Below, piece by piece: positions 18,066 to 27,180 of a DNA stretch of 64,000 nucleotides. The position numbers and the translations under genes are program-made. Below the pieces are notes generated by a model. It saw nothing but the letters and a program-made list of their open reading frames with translations, did not search any database and had not been told where the DNA came from. Every line of letters begins with the position of its first letter. Within the stretch, counting starts at the first letter, position 1. The DNA is from Flavobacterium piscisymbiosum. Its GTDB lineage: Bacteria; Bacteroidota; Bacteroidia; Flavobacteriales; Flavobacteriaceae. The stretch spans positions 372,001 through 436,000 of the forward strand of contig NZ_JAJJMM010000001.1 in NCBI RefSeq assembly GCF_020905295.1, written 5' to 3'.

Positions 18066-18998
18066 TTACTCCCAATTAGTATCTTTTATTTCGTTGTAAA
18101 CTTTCTGAACACCTTCTTCCAAGCTAGTTTTAGCCTTCCAACCGAAACTGCTTAGCTTAGAGACGTCCATTAATTTACGTGGAGTACCATCTGGTTTGGT
18201 TGTATCCGTTAGAATTTCACCTTCGAAACCAACGACTTTTTTAACTAAAATTGCCAGATCTAAAATTGAAATATCTTCACCAACTCCAATATTAACTAAT
18301 CCAGATTCATTATAATTTTCCATTAAAAATACACACGCTTCAGCAAGATCATCAGCATATAAAAATTCTCTTTTAGGGCTCCCAGTTCCCCATATAGTAA
18401 CTGAGATATCATTATTACGCTTAGCTGTAATAAATTTCCTAAGCATAGCAGGCAATACATGTGAGTTTTTTAAATCATAATTATCATTTGGTCCATACAA
18501 ATTAGTAGGCATAACCGAAATAAAATTGCACCCAAACTGATCTCTATAGGCATCGCACATTTTAATACCTGCAATTTTTGCAATTGCATACGGTTCGTTT
18601 GTAGGTTCAAGTTCTCCTGTAAGCATATATTCTTCTTTTAACGGCTGGGGAGCCATCTTAGGATAAATGCAGGAAGATCCTAAAAACATTAATTTTTTTA
18701 CATTATTTACATAAGCCTGATGAATAACATTGTTCTGTATCATCAAATTTTCATAAATAAAATCGCCTCTATAAGTATTATTTGCAATAATCCCCCCTAC
18801 TTTTGCCGCAGCTAAAAATACATAATCTGGCTTTTCTGTTGCAAAGAAATCAGTAACAGCTTGCTGATTTCTTAGATCCAACTCTGATGAAGTTTTTAAA
18901 ACAAAATTGGTATATCCTTCAGATTTGAGTTGACGTAATATAGCGGAACCCACCATTCCGCGATGTCCAGCTATGTATATTTTATCTTTTAAATTCAT
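18066..18998 (-). CDS. fcl: GDP-L-fucose synthase
   Basis: The enzyme epimerises and reduces GDP-4-keto-6-deoxy-mannose to GDP-L-fucose. [11 protein letters not shown] forms the NADP site, [17 protein letters not shown] carries the catalytic serine region, and [10 protein letters not shown] the YxxxK pair. [13 protein letters not shown] and [11 protein letters not shown] are further family marks. The 310-residue length is normal. It follows gmd at a 48-base interval containing an inverted repeat (AGAATAA/TTATTCT). Confidence 0.96.
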   Translation of the reverse strand: MNLKDKIYIAGHRGMVGSAILRQLKSEGYTNFVLKTSSELDLRNQQAVTDFFATEKPDYVFLAAAKVGGIIANNTYRGDFIYENLMIQNNVIHQAYVNNVKKLMFLGSSCIYPKMAPQPLKEEYMLTGELEPTNEPYAIAKIAGIKMCDAYRDQFGCNFISVMPTNLYGPNDNYDLKNSHVLPAMLRKFITAKRNNDISVTIWGTGSPKREFLYADDLAEACVFLMENYNESGLVNIGVGEDISILDLAILVKKVVGFEGEILTDTTKPDGTPRKLMDVSKLSSFGWKAKTSLEEGVQKVYNEIKDTNWE

Positions 18999-19046
18999 AA
19001 TGTTAAATTCTAATTCAAGAATAAGGTTATTCTAAATTTTTCCAAA

Positions 19047-20165
19047 TTAATATTTAATAGCAGATCTTACTTCTTTTAACATTTTTTCTTTTAAAACATA
19101 TTGAAGATCAGACGCCATCATTTCTTTCACTAATCCTGCTAAATCATATTTAGGAACCCATCCTAATTGTGTTTTCGATTTTGTAGGATCTCCAATAAGT
19201 AAGTCCACTTCTGTAGGACGAAAATATTGTGGATCAACAGAAATAACTTGTTTCCCGATTTCAATTTGATAAGCCGGATTGCTACAAGAAGCAACATATC
19301 CTTTTTCATGTACTCCTTCTCCTCTAAATTCAACATCTATTCCTACTTCGGCAAATGACATCTTAACAAAATCACGTACGTAAGTAGTTTCACCCATAGC
19401 GATAACATAATCTTCTGCAACATCTTGTTGTAAAATACGCCACATAGCTTCTACGTAGTCTTTGGCATGTCCCCAATCACGCTGGGCATCTAGATTTCCT
19501 AAATATAAACAGTCTTGCTCTCCTAAAGCAATTGCAGCCGTAGCCATAGTTATTTTACGAGTTACAAAAGTTTCTCCTCTGCGAGGTGATTCGTGATTAA
19601 ACAAGATTCCGTTACAAGCAAACATATTATAAGCCTCACGATAATTTTTAGTAATCCAGAAACCGTAAATTTTTGCTACTCCATAAGGTGAACGTGGATA
19701 AAAAGGAGAATACTCATCATAAAATCCTTTTTCATTTTTATTTTCTGCCAAGCCGCCGTACAATTCAGATGTCGATGCTTGATAAATTCGGGTTTTCTTT
19801 TCCAATCCTAAAATACGCACTGCTTCAAGTATTCTTAGTGTACCAATACCATCTACATTCGCAACATATTCTGGTGAGTCAAAAGATACTTTCACATGAC
19901 TCATTGCTCCTAGATTATAGATTTCATCAGGTTGTACTTCTTGAATAATTCGGATAATATTGGTAGAATCTGTTAAATCTCCATAATGCATCTTAAAATT
20001 CACATTGGTTTCGTGTTGATCCTGATAGATGTGGTCAATACGTTGCGTATTAAATGAAGAGGCTCTCCTTTTAACTCCATGAACCATATAACCCTTTTCT
20101 AATAATAATTCTGCCAAGTAGGAACCATCTTGTCCTGTAATACCTGTTATAAGTGCAATTTTCAT
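19047..20165 (-). CDS. gmd: GDP-mannose 4,6-dehydratase
   Basis: Gmd makes GDP-4-keto-6-deoxy-D-mannose, the precursor of GDP-fucose and related sugars. [15 protein letters not shown] is the NADP site. STSELYGG carries the active-site residues and [10 protein letters not shown] the tyrosine-lysine pair. [17 protein letters not shown] and [11 protein letters not shown] are diagnostic for Gmd. The 372-residue length is normal. Together with ManC (45594-46601) and Fcl it provides most of a GDP-L-fucose pathway; a phosphomannomutase is not in the window. Confidence 0.97.
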   Translation of the reverse strand: MKIALITGITGQDGSYLAELLLEKGYMVHGVKRRASSFNTQRIDHIYQDQHETNVNFKMHYGDLTDSTNIIRIIQEVQPDEIYNLGAMSHVKVSFDSPEYVANVDGIGTLRILEAVRILGLEKKTRIYQASTSELYGGLAENKNEKGFYDEYSPFYPRSPYGVAKIYGFWITKNYREAYNMFACNGILFNHESPRRGETFVTRKITMATAAIALGEQDCLYLGNLDAQRDWGHAKDYVEAMWRILQQDVAEDYVIAMGETTYVRDFVKMSFAEVGIDVEFRGEGVHEKGYVASCSNPAYQIEIGKQVISVDPQYFRPTEVDLLIGDPTKSKTQLGWVPKYDLAGLVKEMMASDLQYVLKEKMLKEVRSAIKY

Positions 20166-20176
20166 TTTTTATAGTT

Positions 20177-21076
20177 TTATATTTTATTCTTATTTATATA
20201 ATCAATCACCGATTGAGGATTCCAATCCAATATAGTTCTTGCTTTAGTGTCATCAAAAGTTAGATCGGAAGTCATTTTTTTTATTTTTAATGAATCAATT
20301 GGTGCTTTCCCTCTTAGTAGATCTCCAACTTTACCTATAATAAAAGCTACTTTCATTGGCAAATTTATAGGTTTTTTTTTGTTTTTATTTTTGGAAATAG
20401 CCAAACTTAACTCATCAAAATTTGGATGATGTCCATCTGTAAGATTATAAATTCCACCAATTGAAGCAACCTTTATAATTACAGAGGCTACATCTTTACC
20501 TAAAACCATACTTTTTTTTGCTTTTCCTCCACCTATATTAAAATAGTATCCTTTAATTATAGCTTTTATCATTGCTCCCAAGTTTCCAGGAGGCTCTTTG
20601 CCTACAAGTAACGGCAGACGTAAAATTGTACAAATAATATTATTTTCTTCACACCAGTTTATTATAATTTTTTCAGCCTCAAATTTACTTTTCCCATATG
20701 CGTCTATAGCTTGTAAAGGATGATTTTCCTGAATATAACTTCCCGTATCTTTTCCATATACGGATACAGAACTTATAAAAATAAACTTTTTAGGCAACTT
20801 AGATTTATCTAATCCCTTTAGTAAATTTTGAGTTCCCAATACATTAACATCGTAAAAATCTTTCTTTTGAACTTCAGTTTTAGGAATGCTGTGTGCTTTT
20901 CCTGCACAATGGATTACGAGATCAAAATGATCAATAAATACTGGAACACTTTTTTCTAATAAAACCTTGTAGTTTCCCGAATTTCTAGATAATCCAAAAA
21001 TTTGATTTTCTTTTTCTAATTCTAAAGAAATTAATTTTCCAAGAAAACCGTTTGAACCAGTTAATAATATTTTCAT
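20177..21076 (-). CDS. NAD-dependent epimerase/reductase (WbpV-like 4-keto sugar reductase)
   Basis: An extended SDR of 299 residues: GSNGFLGKLI at the NAD site, IHCAGKAHSIPK near 60, FISSVSVYGKDTG with the catalytic serine, and YGKSKFEAEKI with the YxxxK pair. The AGKAH motif and shortened C-terminus are typical of WbpV/Gne-like proteins next to WecA-type transferases. A 4-keto reductase acting after the CapD/WbpM-type dehydratase, to give a UDP-6-deoxy-HexNAc for the initiating transferase, fits the context. A 4-epimerase role is the alternative. Confidence 0.8.
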   Translation of the reverse strand: MKILLTGSNGFLGKLISLELEKENQIFGLSRNSGNYKVLLEKSVPVFIDHFDLVIHCAGKAHSIPKTEVQKKDFYDVNVLGTQNLLKGLDKSKLPKKFIFISSVSVYGKDTGSYIQENHPLQAIDAYGKSKFEAEKIIINWCEENNIICTILRLPLLVGKEPPGNLGAMIKAIIKGYYFNIGGGKAKKSMVLGKDVASVIIKVASIGGIYNLTDGHHPNFDELSLAISKNKNKKKPINLPMKVAFIIGKVGDLLRGKAPIDSLKIKKMTSDLTFDDTKARTILDWNPQSVIDYINKNKI

Positions 21077-21116
21077 TGATTTTTTTTAACTCTATTGAAA
21101 TAGATTATTTTTAATT

Positions 21117-21863
21117 TTAAATAAATTGGATAAGACGTTTAAATATTCTAACTGGCATTAAATAAAAAGGAGCTTTTAATGAATTATTTTTCCAAGATCT
21201 AACAATCTCTTTATTTTGATTAACTATATTAGTAAAACTTTGATTTGTTGCACCTCCCAGCCTCATCTTTACAATTAATCTATCAACATATTTAATTTTA
21301 AAATCATATTTTTTTAACATCCTAAGCATTAAGTCATAATCGGCAGCTAATTTATAATCTAAATTAAATAATCCTACTTTATCGTATACAGCTCTTTTTA
21401 CAAACAGTGCTGGATGAGGTGGTACATTGCCATTTTCGAAAAAACGATCATAATAAGGCTTACATTTCCAGTTTCTAACTATTTTGTTAGTGTCATCACT
21501 TTTTACATATACAAGGTTTCCGTATAATATATCTAAATGCGAATCACTACTAAAATATTCCATAACGTCTTTAATAACATTTAAATCCTGATATAAATCA
21601 TCCGAATTTAATATTCCAACTATATCCCCTGTTGCCGATCGAATTCCTTTATTCATAGCATCATATAAACCATTATCTTTTTCTGAAACAAAATAACCAA
21701 GTTTGTCTTCGTACTTTTTAATAATTGATACTGTATTATCTTTAGATTTTCCATCTATAATTATATATTCTATATTTTTATATGTTTGTCCAAGTACCGA
21801 TTCTAAAGCATCCTTGATTGTTTTTTCGTTGTTATAGACAACTGTAATTATGGAAATTTTCAT
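21117..21863 (-). CDS. family 2 glycosyltransferase (WcaA-like)
   Basis: The protein has 248 residues beginning KISIITVVYNNEKTI, with IDGKSKDNT near 36-44, DNGLYDAMNKGI, the LNSDD metal site and AADYDLMLRM in the acceptor half. This arrangement is the compact GT2 type common in capsule loci. It resembles the gene at 26398-27177 closely in layout. It overlaps the upstream GT4 gene by 4 bases. Confidence 0.88.
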   Translation of the reverse strand: MKISIITVVYNNEKTIKDALESVLGQTYKNIEYIIIDGKSKDNTVSIIKKYEDKLGYFVSEKDNGLYDAMNKGIRSATGDIVGILNSDDLYQDLNVIKDVMEYFSSDSHLDILYGNLVYVKSDDTNKIVRNWKCKPYYDRFFENGNVPPHPALFVKRAVYDKVGLFNLDYKLAADYDLMLRMLKKYDFKIKYVDRLIVKMRLGGATNQSFTNIVNQNKEIVRSWKNNSLKAPFYLMPVRIFKRLIQFI

Positions 21864-22948
21864 GACTTATATAATTCTTTATAAAATTCTGATGTTTGAT
21901 TGTACGAATTTTCCCAACTAAAAGTAGACGCCTTTTCAAGACCAAGTTCAATAGCTTCTTTTCTTAAATTGCTATTTAAGACCAATTCTTGTATTCTTTT
22001 AGCTATTTTTTGTGGTGTAGGGTCTTTTATCGCTAAATATTGATTTCCTATAATTTCTGGAATAGATGAAGAATCTGAAGCTATAACGGGACAACCTGTT
22101 CGTTGAGCTTCAACAACTGGTATTCCGAAACCCTCATATAGAGAAGGATATAGCAGACAAAAGGCTTTGTTATAGTAATAATTTAAATCGTCAACTTTTA
22201 CCCCCAACAAAGCAAAAAAATTACCATCTCCTAATTTCTTCTGTAAATTGAATAATTCCTCCGTTGACAATTCCCCTCCTCCTACAATTAAAAGAGGGAT
22301 ATTTGCCAATGCACAAGCGTCTACCGCCATATAAAAATTCTTGTATTTTGCTCGCCGATCTCCGATATACAGGGCGTAACTAAAATCTTCAAAATTATGC
22401 TTCTTATCAAAAAAAACATCCTCTTTTAATAAATGAAAACTGTTATCAACACCATTGTAAATAACTTTAATCTTATTCTCTTTTATATGGGGTAGATAAT
22501 TTAATAAATCTCTTTTAGTGCTATTTGAAACACAAATAATTCCTTCTGAATTATTTATTGCATTATTTTTTTGCCAAGAATGAATCTTTTGACTTATTCC
22601 TTTTACAAAGTGTTCATACGTAAAATCATGTACTGTCGTAACATTTATGGCATTTTTATTATTTTCCGTTCTATAATATGAAGAGTGGAATATGTGTCTC
22701 CCTTTTTCCTTTGAATTAATGTTCAAATAACGATTTAAAAATAGTAATCTAGATGTTTTTAAATCAATCAAATCACTATTTATAGAAATTTGCTGTCTAA
22801 AAAAATTTGAATTTGCACTATCATATTCTAAAACATTACATTGAAAATCTTGATCAACTAATATCCTTTTTAAATGTTGCTCCCAAACTACAGAGACTCC
22901 GCCACTTTTTTGCAATGAGAAAATTATATTATCTAAAAATACCTCCAT
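21860..22948 (-). CDS. family 4 glycosyltransferase (mannosyltransferase-like)
   Basis: A GT-B enzyme of 362 residues. The N-terminal half has the glycine loop of FSLQKSGGVSVVWEQ and HDFTYEHFVKG. The donor half has YIGDRRAKYKNF, LLGVKVDDLNYYY, and the EX7E-type block YPSLYEGFGIPVVEAQRTG. The YEGFGIPVVEA signature is common to mannosyl and related transferases, but donor specificity is not fixed by it. Confidence 0.87.
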   Translation of the reverse strand: MEVFLDNIIFSLQKSGGVSVVWEQHLKRILVDQDFQCNVLEYDSANSNFFRQQISINSDLIDLKTSRLLFLNRYLNINSKEKGRHIFHSSYYRTENNKNAINVTTVHDFTYEHFVKGISQKIHSWQKNNAINNSEGIICVSNSTKRDLLNYLPHIKENKIKVIYNGVDNSFHLLKEDVFFDKKHNFEDFSYALYIGDRRAKYKNFYMAVDACALANIPLLIVGGGELSTEELFNLQKKLGDGNFFALLGVKVDDLNYYYNKAFCLLYPSLYEGFGIPVVEAQRTGCPVIASDSSSIPEIIGNQYLAIKDPTPQKIAKRIQELVLNSNLRKEAIELGLEKASTFSWENSYNQTSEFYKELYKS

Positions 22949-22949
22949 A

Positions 22950-24026
22950 CTATTTTAATTCATCAAATAAAAACATCCATTTTTTTATAATCCTTTCTTC
23001 AGTAAAATTTAATGAATTTGATTTTGCGTTTTTTCCTATTTTTTTTCGCAATTCTTCATCTTCTATCAACATAAAAAGTTTATCGCTAAAATCAGTAACG
23101 TTATCATTTTCTATTAAATATCCATTTTCACCATTATTAATAATCTGTCCTGGACCTTCAGGGCAGTCATAAGCTATTACTGGTAGTCCAAAAGATTGAG
23201 CTTCTAATAATACCATGGGAAAAGCTTCGAAATGTGATGTCATTATATAAATAGAACTTTCCAAATAAAAATTCTCAACATTATTTGAAATACCATTTAA
23301 TTTTAAAACATCTCTAAGATTCGCTTCTGAAATTAACGTTGAAAGCTTTTCTTTTTCGGGTCCTTCCCCAACTATAGTGATGTGCCAATCTGGAAATTTC
23401 TCTTTTAATTTATTTGAAACAGGTATCAATCTTTCAAGACCCTTTTCAGCGCTTAATCTTCCAACTACCAAAATTTGTTTACTAGTAAGTTCCGATTCCA
23501 TACTAACTTTAAAAGGTAAAGAATTAGGGATGACAAAAATCATAGAATATTTTTTAAAACTTTCTTTAGCTTTATCTGATAAAACAACAATTCCATCCAA
23601 AAAACTATAAGTAGAGGACATAAATATTCTTGAAACTTTAGGAATACTTTTATAAACAATATGCTCGCACGCAATTATTTTTACTTTCTTTCTAATCTTT
23701 ATAAAAGGCAACAACCAATTGTAATTATGTCCTGTAGAAATAATTAAGTTGCTATTATTTTCATTAAAGTACTTCCGTAACAAAACTACTGTCGAAACAC
23801 TCCACTTTATTTTACTTAACAAACTTGAAGCCAGAGGTATTTGACCCAAAAATTTAACCGAAACTCTAGAATCAATATCGTAATAACTTTTCTTAGTGTT
23901 GGTTTTTATAACACTTATAATCTCTACTTTTTCATATTTTTTACAAAGCATGTTAGCTAAAGTCGATACAGATCTTTCTGTTCCTCCAGATTTAGAGATG
24001 TCAGATATTATTAATGAAATTTTCAT
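22950..24026 (-). CDS. family 4 glycosyltransferase
   Basis: A GT-B enzyme of 358 residues: ISKSGGTERSVSTLANML near the N-terminus, VVGRLSAEKGLERLIP, IVGEGPEKEKL, and SHFEAFPMVLLEAQSFGLP with the EX7E catalytic pair. These are the standard GT4 landmarks, close to the GalNAc/galactosyltransferase branch (PglJ/PglH-like). It sits between the polymerase and another GT4 with only 1-4 bases of spacing or overlap. Confidence 0.88.
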   Translation of the reverse strand: MKISLIISDISKSGGTERSVSTLANMLCKKYEKVEIISVIKTNTKKSYYDIDSRVSVKFLGQIPLASSLLSKIKWSVSTVVLLRKYFNENNSNLIISTGHNYNWLLPFIKIRKKVKIIACEHIVYKSIPKVSRIFMSSTYSFLDGIVVLSDKAKESFKKYSMIFVIPNSLPFKVSMESELTSKQILVVGRLSAEKGLERLIPVSNKLKEKFPDWHITIVGEGPEKEKLSTLISEANLRDVLKLNGISNNVENFYLESSIYIMTSHFEAFPMVLLEAQSFGLPVIAYDCPEGPGQIINNGENGYLIENDNVTDFSDKLFMLIEDEELRKKIGKNAKSNSLNFTEERIIKKWMFLFDELK

Positions 24027-25375
24027 TGTTTAAGGTTATTTCTTTTTATTGAATTATTATAAACATCCAAACAAAATACAAAAAATAAACCCCATAAAAG
24101 AAACCTACTAAAAAAGAAGAACTCTGCACGAACAATAAAGACAGAATAAGAAATCATTACTGAATAGCCAACAAGAGCGTAAATGTTATTTTTTGCGAAA
24201 TATAATAGTTTGGCAATATATTTACCTAATAAAAACATAAAAAACACGACGCCTAAAAGTCCAAAAGACATATAAAGATCTGCAATGATGTTGGTGCCAA
24301 AACCTAATGATCCTTTGTCTCCTAATGAAATTCTTGAAATAATTAATGCAGAAGAAGTGTCCCATGAATCGATATTAAAAATACTAAAAATTATCGATTG
24401 CATCATTGGTATTGGTGCAAGAAGAACTGATAACATAGATTTCCCAAAAGTTAAACCGTGCACATCAACGTAATCAATAGAAACATATGTATTTCTATTA
24501 CAAATTACAAGATCCATTACTGAGTCTACTAATTCCAAAGTGGTATCTCCACCTCTCAATAAATTTATTCCAAACATAGCCAGAACGCCAATTATTATCA
24601 AAGGAATAAACTTGAAAAAGCTTATAGGCTTATAGAATAAAGTAAATAAAGAACAACATATTAGAATTATTTGTAGAGGATAAGTTCGACTTCCTGCCAC
24701 AAGAATCATTCCTACAAAAAAAAACAAATAAAGTATCAAAAATTTATTTAAATACTTTAATCGAAATTTATTTTGATCAATGATGTACAAATTATTAAAT
24801 TGAAAAGCTATTGCACAGAACAAAAACGCAGGGGAAAATACCCAAAAATAAGATGCGGCTCCAGAAGCCTCAACCGCTTCTCCCGAATATTCTCCAGCTA
24901 ATCTAGCGTATCCACCCGATATAATGAAAAGAAAAAAGGAAACAAAGGAAATAATTGAAAATGTAGTTATGCTATTATATTTTTTTTGAGGAAGCATCTT
25001 CTTAAATTGTTTATTACTAAAACTTAAGCTTCCTGAAAAGTAGGCTTGCATTCCTAATAATGAAAGTGCTGTAGCTCTTGAGATTACATTTTCATTAAAT
25101 TCATATTGAAATGCAAAATATTTTGTGGGATCGCTTTGAAACATAAAGACAGGATAAAAAAACATTACAAAAAAATATGTAAACATAAAAATCATGTCAA
25201 AATCAAAATAATTTTGCTTTTTTTTTGCTTTTAAAAACAAAAAAGAACTTACAAAGTATTGGATCATACAAAATAAGTTGAAATTATAATCATAATGCCT
25301 AGGCGCTAAAAGAAACAACAGAATTGATTCGACTAATAAAACAGAAAAAAATAAACTATATTTTGTGAATTTCAT
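24023..25375 (-). CDS. wzy: O-antigen/oligosaccharide repeat unit polymerase (Wzy-like)
   Basis: A very hydrophobic protein of 450 residues with roughly eleven membrane segments and a longer periplasmic stretch (about 290-340, containing DYVDVHGLTFGKSMLS). The pattern around LVAGSRTYPLQII resembles the arginine-containing loop of oligosaccharide repeat unit polymerases. Wzy enzymes join repeat units on the outer face of the inner membrane. Assignment rests on topology, that motif and its position among glycosyltransferases and a flippase, because the family has little sequence identity. Confidence 0.78.
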   Translation of the reverse strand: MKFTKYSLFFSVLLVESILLFLLAPRHYDYNFNLFCMIQYFVSSFLFLKAKKKQNYFDFDMIFMFTYFFVMFFYPVFMFQSDPTKYFAFQYEFNENVISRATALSLLGMQAYFSGSLSFSNKQFKKMLPQKKYNSITTFSIISFVSFFLFIISGGYARLAGEYSGEAVEASGAASYFWVFSPAFLFCAIAFQFNNLYIIDQNKFRLKYLNKFLILYLFFFVGMILVAGSRTYPLQIILICCSLFTLFYKPISFFKFIPLIIIGVLAMFGINLLRGGDTTLELVDSVMDLVICNRNTYVSIDYVDVHGLTFGKSMLSVLLAPIPMMQSIIFSIFNIDSWDTSSALIISRISLGDKGSLGFGTNIIADLYMSFGLLGVVFFMFLLGKYIAKLLYFAKNNIYALVGYSVMISYSVFIVRAEFFFFSRFLLWGLFFVFCLDVYNNSIKRNNLKQ

Positions 25376-25388
25376 GTGTTTTTAAATA

Positions 25389-26387
25389 CTAACATAAATA
25401 TTTCAATATCAGAAAGCAAATAGATTTCACGATACTATTCATTTTTGATGCTGATACTGGAATATCTTTAAGACTAAAATATTTTATATTTGATGATACT
25501 CTATCATCTTTTAGTATAGCCAAAAATTCAGAAATTTTACCTTTTATTGATCTATTATAAACTAATGCATTTAAACAAAAAGAAAATGTGATCTCAAACA
25601 GGCTTCGTCTAAATCTCCACTGTAATTCATTATTTAAATAATTACCTTCAAATAAAATAGTTTTCAACTTTTCATCCATTACAAAATAACGTTTTAAGAA
25701 ATTTTTCCTATGTGAAGTCATTGTACTTCCATGTCTTACTACGTAGTGATAAAATATTTCAGGAATAAAAGTATATGTTGGATTTGCAACTAAAAAATTT
25801 ATATTAAAAAATTTATCTTCATATAGAAATATTCTCTCACTCTCGAATCTTAAATTTAAATCTTCTATAAATTGACGTTTATAAATCTTATCACATGGAG
25901 AATTAGGAGAAAATAATTTTAAGGAAGGGGCGATAGCTTCATTCAATAAAAATTGTATTGTTGGTAATTCTGGATTAATAGATGGTAATTCAGGAGTTGC
26001 AGATTTTCCATCTGAAAAATCATAAATTAAACCACAATAAACTAAATCATAATTATTCGTAATTGCCTGGTTATAAACAACCTCATACATGTTAGATTCA
26101 ATCCAGTCATCACTATCTACAAAAGCTATATATTCTCCAGTGGCTAAATCTAGCCCTCTATTTCTTGTTAAACCTTGGCCTAAATTTTCATCGTTTTTAA
26201 AAATTTTAAATCTTTTATCTTTTACTGAAAAATTTTCTAAAATTTTAAAGGAATTATCTTCCGAATAATCGTCAATACAAATTATTTCAATATCACTGAG
26301 AGTTTGTGCTAAAACACTATTCAGACATCTTGTTAAAAAATTCTCCGCATTATAAACTGGAATTATAACTGATATTTTGGGAATCAC
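25389..26387 (-). CDS. family 2 glycosyltransferase
   Basis: A GT2 enzyme of 332 residues: ISVIIPVYNAENFL, IDDYSEDNS, FVDSDDWIE at the metal site and FLYEDKFFN in the acceptor half. The YNAE...CLNSVLAQT start is typical of capsule glycosyltransferases of the EpsJ/WaaB-like GT2 group. The sugar is unknown. Confidence 0.88.
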   Translation of the reverse strand: MIPKISVIIPVYNAENFLTRCLNSVLAQTLSDIEIICIDDYSEDNSFKILENFSVKDKRFKIFKNDENLGQGLTRNRGLDLATGEYIAFVDSDDWIESNMYEVVYNQAITNNYDLVYCGLIYDFSDGKSATPELPSINPELPTIQFLLNEAIAPSLKLFSPNSPCDKIYKRQFIEDLNLRFESERIFLYEDKFFNINFLVANPTYTFIPEIFYHYVVRHGSTMTSHRKNFLKRYFVMDEKLKTILFEGNYLNNELQWRFRRSLFEITFSFCLNALVYNRSIKGKISEFLAILKDDRVSSNIKYFSLKDIPVSASKMNSIVKSICFLILKYLC

Positions 26388-26397
26388 TATTATTATT

Positions 26398-27177
26398 TTA
26401 TTTTTTAATAATTTTATTTCTAATAAATATTCTAAAATTTAAAGGCACGGCATTTCGCAAAAAATTACTTCCAGTCTGAATATTAGTTTTTAATAATACT
26501 TTAATTTTAACAAAAACATTATTCCAATTCCCTCTTACTATAGCATATTCACGCCCCATTTGATAAAAACTATTCGACGATATTCCGTCTTCTGATTCAT
26601 AATTAGAAACAATAATATCTAATTCTTTAAATTTTGCATTGTTTCTAAAGAATGTAAAAAACATTTTATAATCAGCTGCAATCTTGAGAGATATATCAAA
26701 ATTATTATTTATTAAAAGTCTACGTTTTGTAAATACCGCCTGATGGCAAAAAATCATTGACTTTAATATTTTGTCAACTGATTTTGGTTTTAATATAAAA
26801 GAATTCGACTTAGTAATACAATTAATTGAACCATATACCACGTCAAAATTTGAAAGACTGGAAAAACTAAATTTAGACAAGACTTCTGGAGAATAAAAAC
26901 TATCACCGGAATTCATGAAATTTACCCATTCACCAGTTGCTGCTTCGATTCCTTTATTCATAGCATCATATATTCCATTATCAGGTTCTGAAACCCAATA
27001 ATCAATGTTTTTACTATACTTTTTTATAATCTCTTGCGTTCCATCTGTAGAGCCCCCATCAATAATAATTAATTCTAAATTATCATACTGCTGATTTATT
27101 ATGCTTAAAATCGTATTTTCAATATCTTTTGAGCCATTATATACAACAGTAATAATAGTAATCTTGACATTCTTCAT
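26398..27177 (-). CDS. family 2 glycosyltransferase (WcaA-like)
   Basis: The enzyme has 259 residues: ITIITVVYNGSKDI, IDGGSTDGT, DNGIYDAMNKGI and MNSGD at the position of the metal motif, with AADYKMFF in the acceptor half. The first metal-site acid is replaced by asparagine (NSGD). This variant also occurs in active relatives, so loss of function should not be assumed. It has the same layout as the gene at 21117-21863. Confidence 0.86.
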   Translation of the reverse strand: MKNVKITIITVVYNGSKDIENTILSIINQQYDNLELIIIDGGSTDGTQEIIKKYSKNIDYWVSEPDNGIYDAMNKGIEAATGEWVNFMNSGDSFYSPEVLSKFSFSSLSNFDVVYGSINCITKSNSFILKPKSVDKILKSMIFCHQAVFTKRRLLINNNFDISLKIAADYKMFFTFFRNNAKFKELDIIVSNYESEDGISSNSFYQMGREYAIVRGNWNNVFVKIKVLLKTNIQTGSNFLRNAVPLNFRIFIRNKIIKK

Positions 27178-27180
27178 ATG

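Noticed and set aside
19016..19045. Possible promoter before fcl (TTG, 19 bases, TATTCTTG)
   Set aside because: The -7 element has a mismatch at a conserved position and the gene follows gmd closely, so an internal promoter is not well supported.
22807..23172. Plus-strand open frame of 121 codons
   Set aside because: It spans the junction of two convincing GT4 genes on the opposite strand and shows no protein family features.
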